Shown: one piece after another, positions 1 through 26,365 of the stretch
How the letters are laid out: each line of letters begins with the position of its first letter
Numbering within the stretch: position 1 is the stretch's first letter
From: Phymorhynchus buccinoides
Lineage: Eukaryota; Mollusca; Gastropoda; Neogastropoda; Raphitomidae
Length of the DNA: 64,000 bases
Direction of reading: 5' to 3'
Assembly: GCA_017654935.2 (NCBI GenBank)
Contig: CM065684.1
Location: 62,875,131 to 62,939,130, forward strand
Notes under the pieces: model-generated
Database searches by the model: none
Seen by the model: only the letters and a program-made list of their open reading frames with translations
What the model was told of the DNA's origin: nothing
Program-made: the position numbers and the translations under genes

Positions 1-984
1 GTGTGACGTAGATTGTCGCATGAAACATTGATCCTCGCATCCTCCCACTGGCCGCCATATTGGAGGGAGGTCACGTGTTAATTACGTCACCAGCCTTTCG
101 CCCCCAATTCATCGAGTCAGCAGCATCTAACACCACTCGAGTTTCTGTTCTTATAGTTCTTGTTCCTCTTTTCTGACCAAGGCAATTGTGCGAGACAAGC
201 AAACAAAGGAACAAACTGAAACAATCGTTTTCATTTACTTAGTCAGTATCTCACCCATCTTCCGTTCCTTCCCGCCCCACCCCACCCTTTCCCTACACTT
301 CCCTTCTTTCATTTGTCTTTTACATGAAGAATTTTTTGTGGGGAAACAAATTAAACTAAGCAAAAAACCCAAAAAACTCCAAAACGAATCGGCATTTGTT
401 CGATTTAACAACTCCAGAAAATGAGTCATATATACTAGGCATAAAAAGTTAACGACCACCTTTTCACAAGCGCATGAAAATAAAATGGCTCAGTGAAATT
501 TGAGGATGCTTTATGCTATATATTTTGCATGGGTGCAACTCCCCAAAATGAAAAAAACAACGAAAGGTAGGGGTCCAGGGACCCATGGCCCCGGCAGGGT
601 ATAGGGGCAGAGCTCCGTCGGACGATTCAGGGGGGCAAGAACGAGACAGACAGACAGTTAAAATGAAAGACAGAGACAGTTTGAGTCTGATAAGCCTTGC
701 AAAATTATTACTTTGCCTTTGTAAACTTCCAAGATAAAACAACCAAGTTCAAAACGCCCCAAATCGCTTGTGGTCAATTGTTTTTTAATGAATTAAAAGA
801 AAATGAAGTTCAGTTTCTAGTAAAATTAAACAAATTGAAATTAGTGTAAAACTGAAAGAGTAGCACCCATGCATTTGTGTACTAAGAGTTTAAGTTTCAT
901 TGTATTGGTTGGATTACTCTCTAGACACAATAGCTCAACAAACAACGCCACCCCCAACATTTGAACATCACAAACCTGTGGCTA
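1..984. other. no gene seen; one possible MITE
   Basis: No exon or protein similarity is recognised. The short reading frames here have no motif and no splice context. Around 528-875 a GGGTGCAAC-type end and an inverted copy (AGTAGCACCC) flank AT-rich DNA, resembling the elements near 31.8 and 32.4 kb, so this is probably an old MITE. The region is inferred to belong to a long kinesin intron. Confidence 0.4.
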
Positions 985-1442
985 GTCCAACTATCTTTCT
1001 ACCTTACTGGCCCATTCTCCTGCCTTTTGTTCTAGGAATTCTTACAAAGATGTTCTCCAGCCGAAGACGGACATGCTGACTATGCGTAAGACTGCACTTG
1101 GTCATCTCCAAACATGGAACACTCAATTTTTAGTAAAGTTTTATTTGTTGTGTATTTGACTGTCTAAGGTTTTGGTTAGGGTTAGGGTTAGGGCTAGAGT
1201 CAGTTTAATTTCAGATTGAATGGTTAAAAGATACATATTCTAAAGTTTCGCTCAAAACCGACATTGTCACGCGAATGGCAACACTTTCCATATTTGGAGA
1301 TGACCAAGTGCAGCATTGAACGTCTTGTGACATGCTGGGCCTATTTAAATCTTCATTATGCGCTTAACGGCAGCAAGACGCATGTGCGCTCATATGACAG
1401 GAAACTGTCTGAGCAATCGAAGAAGAAGCAGAAGAAGAAGAA
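985..1442 (+). repeat. dispersed repeat R1, copy 1, interrupted by a MITE
   Basis: This is the 3' half of a roughly 330-420 bp dispersed repeat, here called R1. R1 contains a CATTCTCCTGCC segment, a GACATGCTGGGCC segment and a GACAGGAAACTG segment, and ends in GAAGAAGAAG. Further copies lie at 9.2, 15.7, 17.2, 19.8, 21.1, 36.8 and 43.8 kb. The purine-rich tail suggests a SINE, but no tRNA promoter boxes are evident. The copy is split by a 250-bp insertion. Confidence 0.75.
1079..1328. mobile_element. MITE with 9-bp target duplication
   Basis: The 250-bp insertion is flanked on both sides by the direct repeat GACATGCTG (1070-1078 and 1329-1337), and uninterrupted R1 copies show the empty site. 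Near its ends it has a perfect 21-bp inverted repeat (1092-1112 and 1293-1313). A 9-bp duplication is typical of Mutator-like elements, so a non-autonomous MULE is the best guess. It carries about three TTAGGG units at 1174-1193. Confidence 0.7.
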
Positions 1443-1756
1443 AGGCAGAAAGAAAAATAATGCAAAAAAGGGGAGTGAATAGGGTTGTCCTCAAAAGGAG
1501 CATAAAAAGGGCTGTAAAAGGAATGCGTTTGGGGATTGGCGTAGGGGTGAGGGGGGATTAAGATGGAGGGAGGGGGGGGGGGGCAGGGGGGGGAGTACAC
1601 AGCCATCAAACTTTGCCCTGACCACGACTAGAAGGGGGAGGGGAGGGGAGTAGGGTGCTGGTCATTTGGATTCATGGGAGGTGCTCACGATTGATGGCCT
1701 TACTTTATGGCTAGTATACAGCTCTCTCTGCCCTCGCAAAACTGGCTGTCCTTCTG

Positions 1757-1900
<144 letters not shown>

Positions 1901-2062
1901 TTTGTATATATCTGAGACTTCATCTCCCCCGTCTTGGGGCAGTTGATGGATGCCTCGTGCCTTCATACGGGGAGCTGGATAACCCCGCACCTCCACGAGT
2001 CTCTCCTAGAAGGGATACCTGGGGGGTCTTTTGCACAAATAATATTAAACAGCTTCTTAATG

Positions 2063-4412
<2,350 letters not shown>

Positions 4413-5180
4413 TTCATTAAACAATAGTCGATAGTACAGAAGTTAACATTTTGTGAGTTGAACCTCTGTAACCCATGCGCAGAAGAACACATCACTGTAC
4501 TGGGTTCAATAAGCTCCTTTAGCTCCAACATTAAAAGTTAAAACACGTGCTCTTTGAATATTAATTAATATACCTGTGTGCTTTGTAGTCTTTTTTTGCA
4601 CCTGTTGCTTTCTTAGTGGGGGGCCATAGGCCTTCAGTAACATTTTTTTTCTAAACGGTGCTTTAACACAGTCCAAAATCAAGTCCTAACATAAAGAGAA
4701 AGGAGACTGAAGAGTTCCAATGGTTACAAACTCGATGAACGGACCTGGTATTGCAGTACCTCCAGGATCTGCTTCGAGCATCGAATGATGGTTGTGGTGG
4801 TTGGTTGATGGTTCGTCTCACATGTGCTCATTGTAGCCGAGTAGACGTTAAACCCAACTTTCACTCAATCAGAGTTCCAACTTCGACCAGATCAAGTTTA
4901 GAGTAAGACTGCATGCAGATCACACAAACTTTTTTTTAGGATTGACAAAGAATCTTACATTAGAACAAAAACAAAAGGCAAAGCCTTCAAGGCTCACTCG
5001 AACAGGAACATGTGGGACAACAACAAACAAAGATTGAGGGGGGGTCTAAAATTCAAGATTCAAAGATTGAGGGGGGGGGGGTCTAAAGTACAAGATTGCC
5101 AATAACATTTTAAGGTACAAATGAAACTATCGTTAATGGATACAACTAAAAAAAAAAAAATAATAAAATTTAAGAAAAGT
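4413..5180. other. no gene; dispersed repeat remnants
   Basis: No exon is recognised. Around 4738-4880 there is a segment with CTGGTATTGCAGTACCTCCAG and GACGTTAAACCCAACTTTC, a type of sequence that recurs near 8.58 and 22.33 kb and looks like a SINE or LINE tail. The rest is A-rich with two short G runs. Confidence 0.4.
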
Positions 5181-5251
5181 GCCTGTGCCGAGAATCGGAC
5201 CCGGAACCATTGGCATGACAGACAGACACTCTACCAATGAGCTATCGAGGC
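5181..5251 (-). tRNA. tRNA-like sequence, probably a pseudogene or SINE head
   Basis: On the minus strand the segment shows an A-box-like TAGCTCATTGGTAGAG, a CTGTCAT anticodon-loop-like stretch (GTC, aspartate-type, if real) and a B-box-like GGTTCCGGGTCCGATTC. The acceptor stem pairs at only four of seven positions (GCCT with AGGC), so a functional tRNA is doubtful. A tRNA-derived SINE head or decayed tRNA is more likely. Confidence 0.4.
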
Positions 5252-5389
5252 TTTCAGTGTTGATGAGTTTCTTAACTCAGTTTGCCTGTTGAATACTCTC
5301 TAACCCACTAATCTAAAATCAAAATGTTATATGTTTGTTATCTGTTTACATCGTTGTTTTAAGTATTTAATTAATCAAATCGTTAGTGT

Positions 5390-5495
5390 TTGAAAGCTTG
5401 TATAGACATCTATATGTGTGCAAACTTTGAACAATGTATGCCTTCTATTTCCCGAGAAAATGCCAACGTTAAAGTTTGGAGATTAGACCACGGAC

Positions 5496-5569
<74 letters not shown>

Positions 5570-8160
5570 AGAGTAGAAGATCATTATTTGAATACTCCTA
5601 TAACATTACAGGAGGTTAAAGAGTGTCTCAATAATTTAAAGAAAAAGACAGCAGTGGGCTTAGACGGCATTTCCAATGAAATGTTAGGTCATCTTCCACA
5701 AAATGTAATACATTTTCTTTATTTGTTGTTTCAAAAATGTTGGAGCGATGGTAAAATGCCTCTAATTTGGAAACATTCTATCATTGTTCCAATTCATAAG
5801 AAGGGGAAGCTGATCAGAGATATAAACAGTTATCGACCTATTGCATTAACATCCAATACATGTAAATTAATGGAAAAGATTGTGTTAAAAAGACTAATTC
5901 ATCACTGCAATAAACAAAGCATCATACCAATCAACCAAGCTGCATTCCAGACAGGCAGGTCCACAATAGAACATCTAGTCAAACTTACAACGCATGTAAA
6001 ACATCAGTTTGCACGTCGTAAGAACGTAATTGCAACATTTTTTGACATACGAAAAGCTTATGAACATGTGTGGCACAAGCGGCTTTTGTATAAATATTGG
6101 TATCAGTGGTAATATGTACAACTATATTCAAGATTTTCTTCATTGTAGGCATATTCAAACAAGAATAGAAAATACATACTCGAACCCAAGGCCTTTACAA
6201 ATGGGCTTACCTCAAGGATCGGTAATTTCGCCAATATTGTTTAACATATTGATTTCTGATCTGCCCAAAGGTCTTTCTAAAGATACAGAGTTAGCTCAAT
6301 TTGCTGACGATATATGCCTATGGATGAAAGCTACAATGAAACGAAACACTTCATCAAGGTCTCTTAATTATATTAAAATTAAATACCAACACGAACTTAA
6401 TCAAAGCAATATTTTTTTTACATGAAAACGGTCTCTCTCTTTCGCCAGAAAAGTTAAATATGATGCTTTTTAACTCTGGTTATGATCCAGAAAATCTTCC
6501 AATTTTCATCTTGGATGGCATTGTTTTAAACTATGTTAAAAGTGTGAAGTTCTTGGGTGTCATCTTAAGTAGTAAACTAACATGGAATGCTCATATTGAA
6601 TATCTTTTAAATAAAGCAAGGAAAAGCTTAAACTTTCTTAAGATAATTAGTAAACAATCTTGGGGGCAAGATACCAAAACGTTAACAATTTTAGCAACTG
6701 CCCTTATACGCTCTAGACTATCATATGCTCAAGAGGTATTTTTTTAATGCACCTCAATACCTTTTAAATAATCTCCAGAGTACTGATTGCAAAGCTTATA
6801 AAATTGCTCTTGGAGTTCCCACACATACATCTAACTTAGGGACATATAGTGAAGTGGGAGTTTTACCACTCACGGAACTCCGAAAAGCTTCTGCTTCAAA
6901 GTTTGTTTTGAAAAGTTTATCACAACACAATTTTTGCTCAGAAGAGGTATGTTTAAAATCCGAAAAGGATTTTGGAAAACATGCACAGAATATTCAATCA
7001 ACAAAATCTATTTATTCGTTTTCCTCCGATCTTCTACGTGATACAAAAATAGAAACAAATAACATTGCTAAAAAACCCATATTTTCTCCTATTCCGAAAT
7101 GGGAGCAATCTAAAGCTATCTTTGATATTGATCACATTACAATCATCATTTAAAAATTTCCACAGATGGTTCAGTGTTAGACAATACTAACACGGGAGCA
7201 GCTTTCGTTATTCCCAGCTTAAAAGTAGAAAAGTTATTCTATCTTGGTAAAACGTTGTCTATATTTAGCGCTGAATTACTTGCTATACTTCAATCTTTGG
7301 ATTTCATTCTAAGCTTTCCTATAAATAACAGTCAAATCTTAATATGTGCTGATTCTAAAGCTGCAATGTATGCTATTAGGTCTCCCAATTCATGTATACG
7401 ACTTCTTTGAAAGGCATTATTGTTACTTTTTGTTGGGTGCCTTCTCACTGTGGAATATCAGCAAATGAACGGGTAGACCAAGCTGCAAAAAAGGCAGCTC
7501 AAAATATTAATGACGCTGTATCAATCAATGTTCTTTTAGATCTGACAGAATGTTTCTCAAAACATCTCAAGAAAATGTCAAAACTTCATTGATGAACTCA
7601 GACGTTCAATATTATAATAACTGTATTAAATGTAATGATAGATGCAACGGGAAAACATTACAAAAACGCGTTACTTTCTCGTCCAGGGAGATCCATAGAC
7701 TTCGGTTGAATTCATTCAAAACCAAATATTGCAATAATGTTAAATGTATGTGTGGTGAATCCTTGAGTGTCAGTCATTTACTGATTCATTGTCCTAAAGC
7801 AAGAGAACTTTTCCAGAATTCGGGTATTGACGGTTTTACTGATGGATCGACACCATTGTCTCTACCCAGTATTCTAAATAATTATTCTATTCTTGATTCT
7901 GTTTGTAAATGTTTATTAAGTAGTTCACTTAGTACGTATCTTTAACATTGTTCATTGTTCGGTTATCTTCTTTAAGTGTACGTTTAACATTTTAATGAGG
8001 TCGGGGGTGGAGAGAGTTATGATTAAGCCTGCATAGATATCCTGTTACTCACTTTAATGCATACACACAATCACAGGCACATGCACATACACTCACCACA
8101 CCAACATCACAACACAATATTATTTTGTCTGAATCACTTTTAGTGGAAGGACGTTAAATT
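5390..8160 (+). pseudogene. decayed LINE with reverse transcriptase and RNase H
   Basis: A 5'-truncated non-LTR element broken by at least six frameshifts or stops. Reverse transcriptase blocks can be followed across frames: SYRPIALTSN, QAAFQTGRST, FFDIRKAYEHVW with the first catalytic Asp (about 6040), GLPQGSVISP, QFADDICLW with the catalytic Asp pair (about 6300), and VKFLGVIL. An RNase H domain follows at 7150-7510 (STDGS, AELLAIL, ADSKAAMY, WVPSHCGI, ERVDQAAKKA), then a cysteine/histidine knuckle (CMCGES...HLLIHC). An RNase H downstream of the RT points to the I/Nimb-like group. No endonuclease is present. A (CA)n run at 5501-5566 sits where the element begins, and another follows its 3' end. 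Confidence 0.85.
5501..5566. repeat. (CA)n microsatellite
   Basis: A pure CA run at the 5' junction of the LINE remnant. Confidence 0.95.
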
Positions 8161-8161
8161 G

Positions 8162-8387
<226 letters not shown>

Positions 8388-9019
8388 ACTATCATACTAT
8401 AGACTCACTTCGAAGTTAACACGAGTGAGCCAAAAATATTAAAAGTGAAAGATAATGAAACTCTGCAACTGTTTGATCAATTATCTGCCTACAATCCATG
8501 TTGTTAACCTACAGAAAGAAAGTTGTTGGTTTGTGCCCTTTTAAGGGACAAGTTCATCAGGCGCAAGGTAGTCATCTCACTAAGTGGGTTGATCCTGGAG
8601 GTATTGCAATACCAAGTCGATCGAGTAAAGCCACATGCTTATTGCTTTGAAATCTTCATTTAGAAAGATGTACACCATCGAGTTTGTTGTTTGTTTTTGT
8701 TTATTTTTGTTTGTTTGTTTTTACGTTTGGTCTTCAACATTAGTTTTTTAAACTTAATTAACAGGTGGGCGTATCATTGTCATGAAATTTCTAAACAAAA
8801 GCGCTTAAATTTAGCTTTCGGCAAAAGTCATTATCCAAATCTCTTAAAAAGCCGCGGAACGCATTATTAATGCAATCAGAAGCCCTTCCACTTCAGGCTC
8901 TTTCTCAGAAACCGTTTTAAACGCATGCGCAGAAGGACAATTTCCGTTCAAGAGCTTCCGAAAATGGCCGAGTGAGGGCGCTCAACTGACAGGGCATGTC
9001 GGGAAGGAAAAGGTCGATC

Positions 9020-9022
<3 letters not shown>
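8388..9022. other. no gene seen
   Basis: AT-rich sequence with no recognisable exon. A GGAGGTATTGCAATACCAAG segment near 8597 matches, inverted, the repeat remnant near 4750. Confidence 0.5.
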
Positions 9023-9067
<45 letters not shown>

Positions 9068-9104
9068 ACACACACACACGCACGCACGCACACACGCACG
9101 CACG

Positions 9105-9162
<58 letters not shown>
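9023..9162. repeat. (GA)n-(CA)n compound microsatellite
   Basis: A GA run passes into CA with CACG variants. Confidence 0.95.
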
Positions 9163-9163
<1 letters not shown>

Positions 9164-9221
9164 CAACACGCGAGCAGTAAGCATCACAATACACCGTCCA
9201 TTTACTGAAATCAGAACCCTT

Positions 9222-9345
9222 CTTGCGCGGCCATGCTGGGTCTAACTATTTCTTAGTTAGGCGCATAGCAGCAGCATGACACATCTGCGCTCACATGTCA
9301 GGAAACAGTCTGAGCGATCGACGGAGAAGAAAAGTAGTAGATGCT
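9222..9345 (+). repeat. dispersed repeat R1, copy 2 (3' end only)
   Basis: Contains the CATGCTGGGTCTAACTATTT, TTAGGCGCATAGCAGCAGCA and AGGAAACAGTCTGAGCGATC segments of R1. Confidence 0.7.
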
Positions 9346-9394
9346 GCTATTGTCGATCCTGCAAGTCGATAGTTCCTATCGTGCCTATTGTGCG

Positions 9395-9600
9395 GATAGT
9401 TTCTAGCCTGGCAATAAAGCCTGTGGATAGTTTCTAGCCCGAAAATAAAGCCTGTGGATAGTTTCTAGCCTGGCAATAAAGCCTGTGGATAGTTTCTAGC
9501 CCGAAAATAAAGCCTGTGGATAGTTTCTAGCCTGCCAATAAAGCCTGTGGATAGTTTCTAGCCTGTCATTAAAGCCTGTGGATAGTGTCTAGCCTGCCAC
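9395..9600. repeat. 31-bp minisatellite, about 6.5 copies
   Basis: The unit contains GTGGATAGTTTCTAGCC and CAATAAAGCCT. Copies alternate between CCTGGCAATAAAG and CCCGAAAATAAAG variants, suggesting duplication of two-unit blocks. Confidence 0.9.
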
Positions 9601-9739
9601 GGTTTCAACAACAGACTAGAAACCTTTGGGATCCATAGCAAAATAGAGACTTTACGCAACGTGTGCAACAATAGTCTTACTGTAGTATAATAGTATGCCC
9701 AATTTAATCGAGAGAGATGTTGGGTGGGCCGTGGATTGG

Positions 9740-9774
9740 TGGTTGTGGTGGTGGTGGTGGTGGTGGGGTGTGCA

Positions 9775-9827
<53 letters not shown>

Positions 9828-10005
9828 ATGCGCACGCATGTGTGTGCATATTTGCGCGTGTGTGAGCGATCAATATGTCTTTGTTGAACTTCTTGCTTTT
9901 ACATTTTTGTTCAACTTCTTGTCTTTGAATTTGTTAATTAAGCCCATAGAGTTCCACATTTGGGTGGAGGAGTGCGCTATATAAACGCTTCACTATAATT
10001 GTTGT
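9740..10005 (+). repeat. dispersed repeat R3, copy 1 (internal (TG)n, ATATAAA tail)
   Basis: A GGT run and (TG)n (9779-9860) are followed about 100 bp later by CATAGAGTTCCACATTTGG and GTGCGCTATATAAACGCTTC. The same (TG)n - GCGCTATATAAA - (ATT)n arrangement recurs at 16.1-16.45, 35.66-35.84 and 47.05-47.34 kb. This is a SINE-like family carrying its own microsatellite. It ends about 20 bp before the acceptor of the first visible kinesin exon. Confidence 0.6.
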
Positions 10006-10026
10006 TCTTCTCTCTGTGTGTTTCAG

Positions 10027-21540
<11,514 letters not shown>

Positions 21541-23945
21541 AGGATCGTTGTGCATTGTTGTGGACATTCATTGTTTCTGGTGGATCTTTAACATCAGACA
21601 GGTGGGGTCTTTAATGGCTGACAGATCTTCCTTCATTTTTCGTTGACAGTCAGTGGTTGTTGTTCTTTTCTTCTAATGGATCTTTAAAACCAGACAGGTG
21701 GGATCTTTGCTGGATCTTTGACACTTGACAGAGAGATCTTCAACACTGGTGGGTCTTTAATAACGCTGACTGTGCAATGTGTTCAGAAAGGAAAAATGGC
21801 CTTCACAAGCTAGCTCAGGACTGGGATTATTATAAAAATGAGATGAACTCTGACCGGTTATGAGTTCAACAATAATTCTGGTCGATCGAGTGGGAGAACT
21901 TGACCCAAACTGAACTGTTAAAAGTGAACCATTCTGACCCATGTCGTGTCAATGCAATCTGCAGACATTGTGGAGGAGAGACTATTTTAAAAGCTGGGTG
22001 GAAAACCTGGCAATAAATTGGACTTGGTTACATCAAGAATGTCTTCAGTTTGGGAGTGTATGGCTTAGATATGTCAGCGTCGCTCCGAAGAGCTGACTTG
22101 ACCCTCAAAATCTGACCAGATATCTGGGTGTTGTTGAAACCACTAAACTGACCGATTAAATCTGACTTGACAAACCTGCGCTTCTGTTCATGGGTTATTG
22201 GGTGTTATTTGAAGCGCAAAGCAGCAGGCAAGTTTCATTCATTCAACCGACTGGATCTTACTTACCGTGTGCACCATTCACAGTGACCAAACCAGGATTT
22301 CGACTTAACAATTTGTGTTTTTCTGGCATTGCAGTATCTCCAGGATCAACCCACTATCTTGACATACATAAGTGTCCCCTGTGTACCTGTACCATGTTGG
22401 AGGATGTTAAACACTTTTGTTTTTCAAACCAGGATTGAAAATGTCACCAAAAGGAGTTTTCGTGAACAATTCATGGGTATCTGGATTTCGTCATTTGTGC
22501 ATTTCGTCAAAAAAGCAGTCACTAAAAACAGAGGCAGCAACTACCTCACATACTGCATATTCATTACATGTGCATTTCGATTATGCCCCCTTTTCCTTTC
22601 ATTATGGTGTGATGGTTTTGGGCTTTTGGAAAGTATTTCTGAACAAATAAAACTGAAAATACTGAAAGGTGTTTCTGAAAGAAACCTGTTTGTGTAGATA
22701 CTAATCTTCGGGTTAGCAGAGAGTGAGTGAGATGTGTGTACCAGATAGTCTTGACCAGATAGCACATGAGGCGACTACTATTCTGAGAGTTGGGATGGAA
22801 ATTTGTCAAAAATGGAAAAGCCTGAAACTACTGATTTAAGAACTGTTCTTCATAATTATTATTTTTTATCAAAATTACCATAGTGAATTATCTTTATCCA
22901 TCCATTTATTTTTATTTTTTTACTTTTCATGCAGCATTTACAATTTATATGTAAAAAAAAAAGACATGTTTTTGTATGTGTAGTCGTGCGTAATTGTAAA
23001 AGGTGAAATGATTCATATTTCTCATGTCAAGTTATGTAGCCAATAGAATGTTGCCTTTTATGTGTGGGGAGAGGGGGGGGTGTAAGATGGAGGGGGATAA
23101 TGATTATTCTACTGAAGCTGCTGTGGTATTCTTTGATGATGCCGCTCCAGGAAGTGCACACTGGTGGGAAGTGGAGTCTTCTTCAAGCATTGGGAAGCAC
23201 TTGTATAATATTCAGATATTAACGGTGTCAAATTGCGACGATATTACATGTGTACAGAGGTGGCATGTATCCAAGTTATACGGACTGTATGCAAATTTGC
23301 TGTGACTGGGACAAGGTCAAAGGTCATAGGTCACAAGCCCTGTGCAAACCGTTCACTGCTGGTGATGACTGTTGTAAAATGTACACTGTTGTACAATGCT
23401 GATGCAATTCATTTCGACTTGTATAACTGTCAAAATGTACACTGATGCAACTTCATTTCGACGTGTATTCGCTCTCAAAATCTCTTTGTTACATTTCTGG
23501 CTGTCTTGTGTACATTTGTAGCAAAACAATGTGTGTACATTTTTAGTCAGATTATTATATTTTATCTACAACCTGCTTTTGTATATCTATCTGTATTTAG
23601 CTGTTGGCTGTTACATTACTTTGGAAGAAAAAAAGTTGGGTGTTGTATTATGTATTTTGTGGTGTATAAAGTGACATCTGTGTAGATTATTATTGAAATT
23701 GTGATCCGTTACAAATGTTCTCAGTGACTGTAGATACGTAGTGTCAAGCCCTGTCTTGTTTTGGATGTAAAAACTTTGAAGGTGTAGCATATTGAACCAA
23801 CATTAAAGGTCAGGTTTTCAGTTCAGGGATGTGCAGATTTTTGCTTTGAATTTTATATCCCACCAGTTAATGGCTTTAGAACCGAAGTGATATGTTCGCT
23901 TAAAACAGTAGTAGAAAAAGCAAGATCAAGAAAGAGTTGAATAAA
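21541..23945 (+). other. probable KIF26-like 3' UTR
   Basis: AT-rich sequence without exons downstream of the stop. Repeated phrases such as GGTGGGTCTTTAA and ACAGGTGGGATCTTTG occur at 21,600-21,750. Candidate polyadenylation signals AATAAA are at 22012, 22646 and 23940. Which is used cannot be told from sequence. Confidence 0.45.
23940..23945 (+). terminator. candidate AATAAA polyadenylation signal
   Basis: AATAAAGTTTTTTTGGG context with a following T-rich stretch; the most distal convincing signal after the kinesin stop. Alternatives at 22012 and 22646. Confidence 0.35.
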
Positions 23946-25148
23946 GTTTTTTTGGGTGAAGCAATGTTCAAAGCCACGTAGAAAACACATGTTTGTACTG
24001 GCATTTATTTATTTATTTTAACTTTAATTGGTCTATGTCTAAGAGTAGGGGTAGAAAAATAATTTTATTGTGTGGATTTTCCTAATTTTGTTTGTGTCCA
24101 ACATATTCCTACCAATAGTATTAACTGCTAAGCTTATCGCATGTAGACTCAGAATAGTAATGGGTAAATAATAGGTAATTAAAAGACATACACAACGTAG
24201 AATGACGCTACACCAAATGAGAAAGAAACACCCGAAGGTGCCGATGGGACCAAGAGACCCCTCGGCACCTGCCCTACCAACACAAGAGCCATGTTCGACA
24301 CAGGGTGGCTGTTTATTGCGCGTCAAACCTAGAGTATTAATTCATTGTTTGTTGTTGTTTTTTTAATAATATGTTGCTGCCAGTTATTTTCCATTGTACT
24401 CTTCCAAGGCATTTTTCTTCAGTTGATTTTTAGTACTTTTTTTTTACCGAGTTGTCTTTTGTTCTCATAAAACCAATGGATAATTTCAACATGCAATCAG
24501 AACAGAGGGTAAAAAATCACTTTTGTAAAAGTGAAGACAGTATAATCAAACCATAGACTGGGTCATATTTATCATTGGGCGACATGGATAAGGTCTTATT
24601 TGACCAAATTTATACGCAAAATAAAGCGATCATCTGCATGTTTGAACATGACTTTTCAAAGGACCAAAAATTGCACTTCTTTTATTCTTTTCTCCCCCCC
24701 CCTTTTTGTTTTATCCAAGCAAATGCTATGTTCACTTTGTTTTTCATTTTCACATTTAACTATGTACCGTTTTAATAGGGAAAGACCTTTACAGTTGGTG
24801 ATAACATATTTATTTGGAAACCTTTTTTAAAAAGTAAATCATGATTGCAATAGAGACAGATTTTGCTTTTAACATGATCTTGTGGGTTTTTTAAACCATA
24901 TAAACTAACTGATAAAATGGCTAAAGTTGACCAAAAACATTTTGGCAATTAAAAAAAAGAAAACATGAAAAACGAAAGAAAAAAAAGTTTCTTGCTAATG
25001 AAGAATGCATGTTTTAGAATTTAAAAAATACAAATAAAATTGAAGATTGGAAAAAACTAAATAGAGAAAAAGAAGGAACTTAGGCAGGAAAGAAGGGTTC
25101 AATAAAATAAAATAAAATAAAAAACTTGATGTTTAAACGCAGGAGCAC
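23946..25148. other. intergenic, nothing recognised
   Basis: AT-rich DNA with A-runs (24,950-25,130). No exon, RNA gene or transposon is recognised. Confidence 0.5.
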
Positions 25149-25276
25149 ACTATCATTCTTCTCTGGTGAAAGCTAGAAGATTCTATCACACAAGGAACAA
25201 GGAATGCTCACAGTACCTTCTGGCTTTCACCTGAGAAGAATGACCTTCTGGCTTTCACCTGAGAAGAATGATAGTA
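25149..25276. repeat. inverted repeat with duplicated right arm
   Basis: A left arm containing ATCATTCTTCTCTGGTGAAAG is followed by two tandem right arms containing CTTCTGGCTTTCACCTGAG and AGAAGAATGA (25218-25244 and 25246-25274). Likely a hairpin or remnant of a small foldback element. Confidence 0.75.
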
Positions 25277-25589
25277 CGTTCTAGCATATTACCATCAAAC
25301 TATCATGCTATGTTTCAAGTTGACTCAGGAGTGTGCTCAATCTGTGTTGTTACCCTAGTGATGGTCTGTGTGTCGTTCTGACACCCTGCGCTATTGTCAA
25401 TGTGTAGCGTATAGTTTGCCTTTTTAGAGCTACGAAAAACAAACCGTTGTTGCTATTCATAGAAGCTTTGTACATTTCTTGTACATGTATGTACTGCTAC
25501 TAATAATCATCATCATTATAATATTATTGATATTAATAAGTATAAACTTTTAACAGTGCAACATTTGGTAATAAAGAAGTCAAATAAAT

Positions 25590-26100
25590 GTGTGTTGTGT
25601 AGTGTCTGTGTGTGTGTATCTGTCTGTCTGTGCTTGTCTGTGTGTTTGTGATAGTGTGTGTGTGTGCGTCTGTCTGTGTGTTTTTGCTAGTGTGTAGTGT
25701 GTGTGTGTGTGCGCACGCGCATGTGTGTGTATGTCTGTGTGTGTGTGTGTGCGTGTGTGTATGCCTGCATGTCTGTCCATCTGTCTGCCTGTGTGTTTGT
25801 GTATAGGAGTGTGTGTGTGTATGAATGTAGACGTTTTTGTGCCCAAATGGCTGTTATGATTGGTTGACATTGGCCTGTGGTCTGTGGCCTGGGGCCAATA
25901 GTACAAAGAGAGTGGAACCTGCATAAGAGAATTATTATTTCCCACAGTAATTCGAAATCAGTCAGGCTATCATGTCACCAGACACACACACACACACACA
26001 CACAGACACACACACACACACACACACCCACACACCCAGAGACACGCGGACATGGACACACACACAGGTACAGACACACACACACACCACCCCCAGCACC
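25590..26100. repeat. GT- and CA-rich microsatellites
   Basis: A degenerate GT run (25590-25830) and an almost pure CA run (25981-26090), in opposite orientation and 150 bp apart. Confidence 0.9.
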
Positions 26101-26204
26101 GAGCAGTAACGTTCTGGAAAGGGGTACATAGGATCAGCCAAATTATTTTCCTAAAACAAAGAACCATCGAGATTGAGAGCTATAAACTTGAGGGGAAGGT
26201 AGAG

Positions 26205-26365
26205 GTGTGTGTGGAAGGGGTGTGTATGTGTGTGTGTGTGGAAGGTGTATGTGTGTGTGTGTGTGTGTGTGGAAGGTGTATGTGTGTGTGTGTGTGGAAG
26301 GTGTGTGTGTGTGTGTGTGGAAGGTGTGTGTGCATGTGAGTGTGGGTGTGGGTGTGTAAGGGGCG
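26205..26365. repeat. GT minisatellite with GGAAGGTGT units
   Basis: Irregular tandem units of GTGTGTGTGGAAGGTGTATG and shorter forms, about 20-36 bp each. Confidence 0.85.

Noticed and set aside
1174..1193. True telomere or chromosome end
   Set aside because: Only about three TTAGGG units, inside a MITE and surrounded by ordinary sequence.
5390..7945. Several separate small genes
   Set aside because: The pieces are consecutive domains of one frameshifted LINE (RT, RNase H, zinc knuckle).
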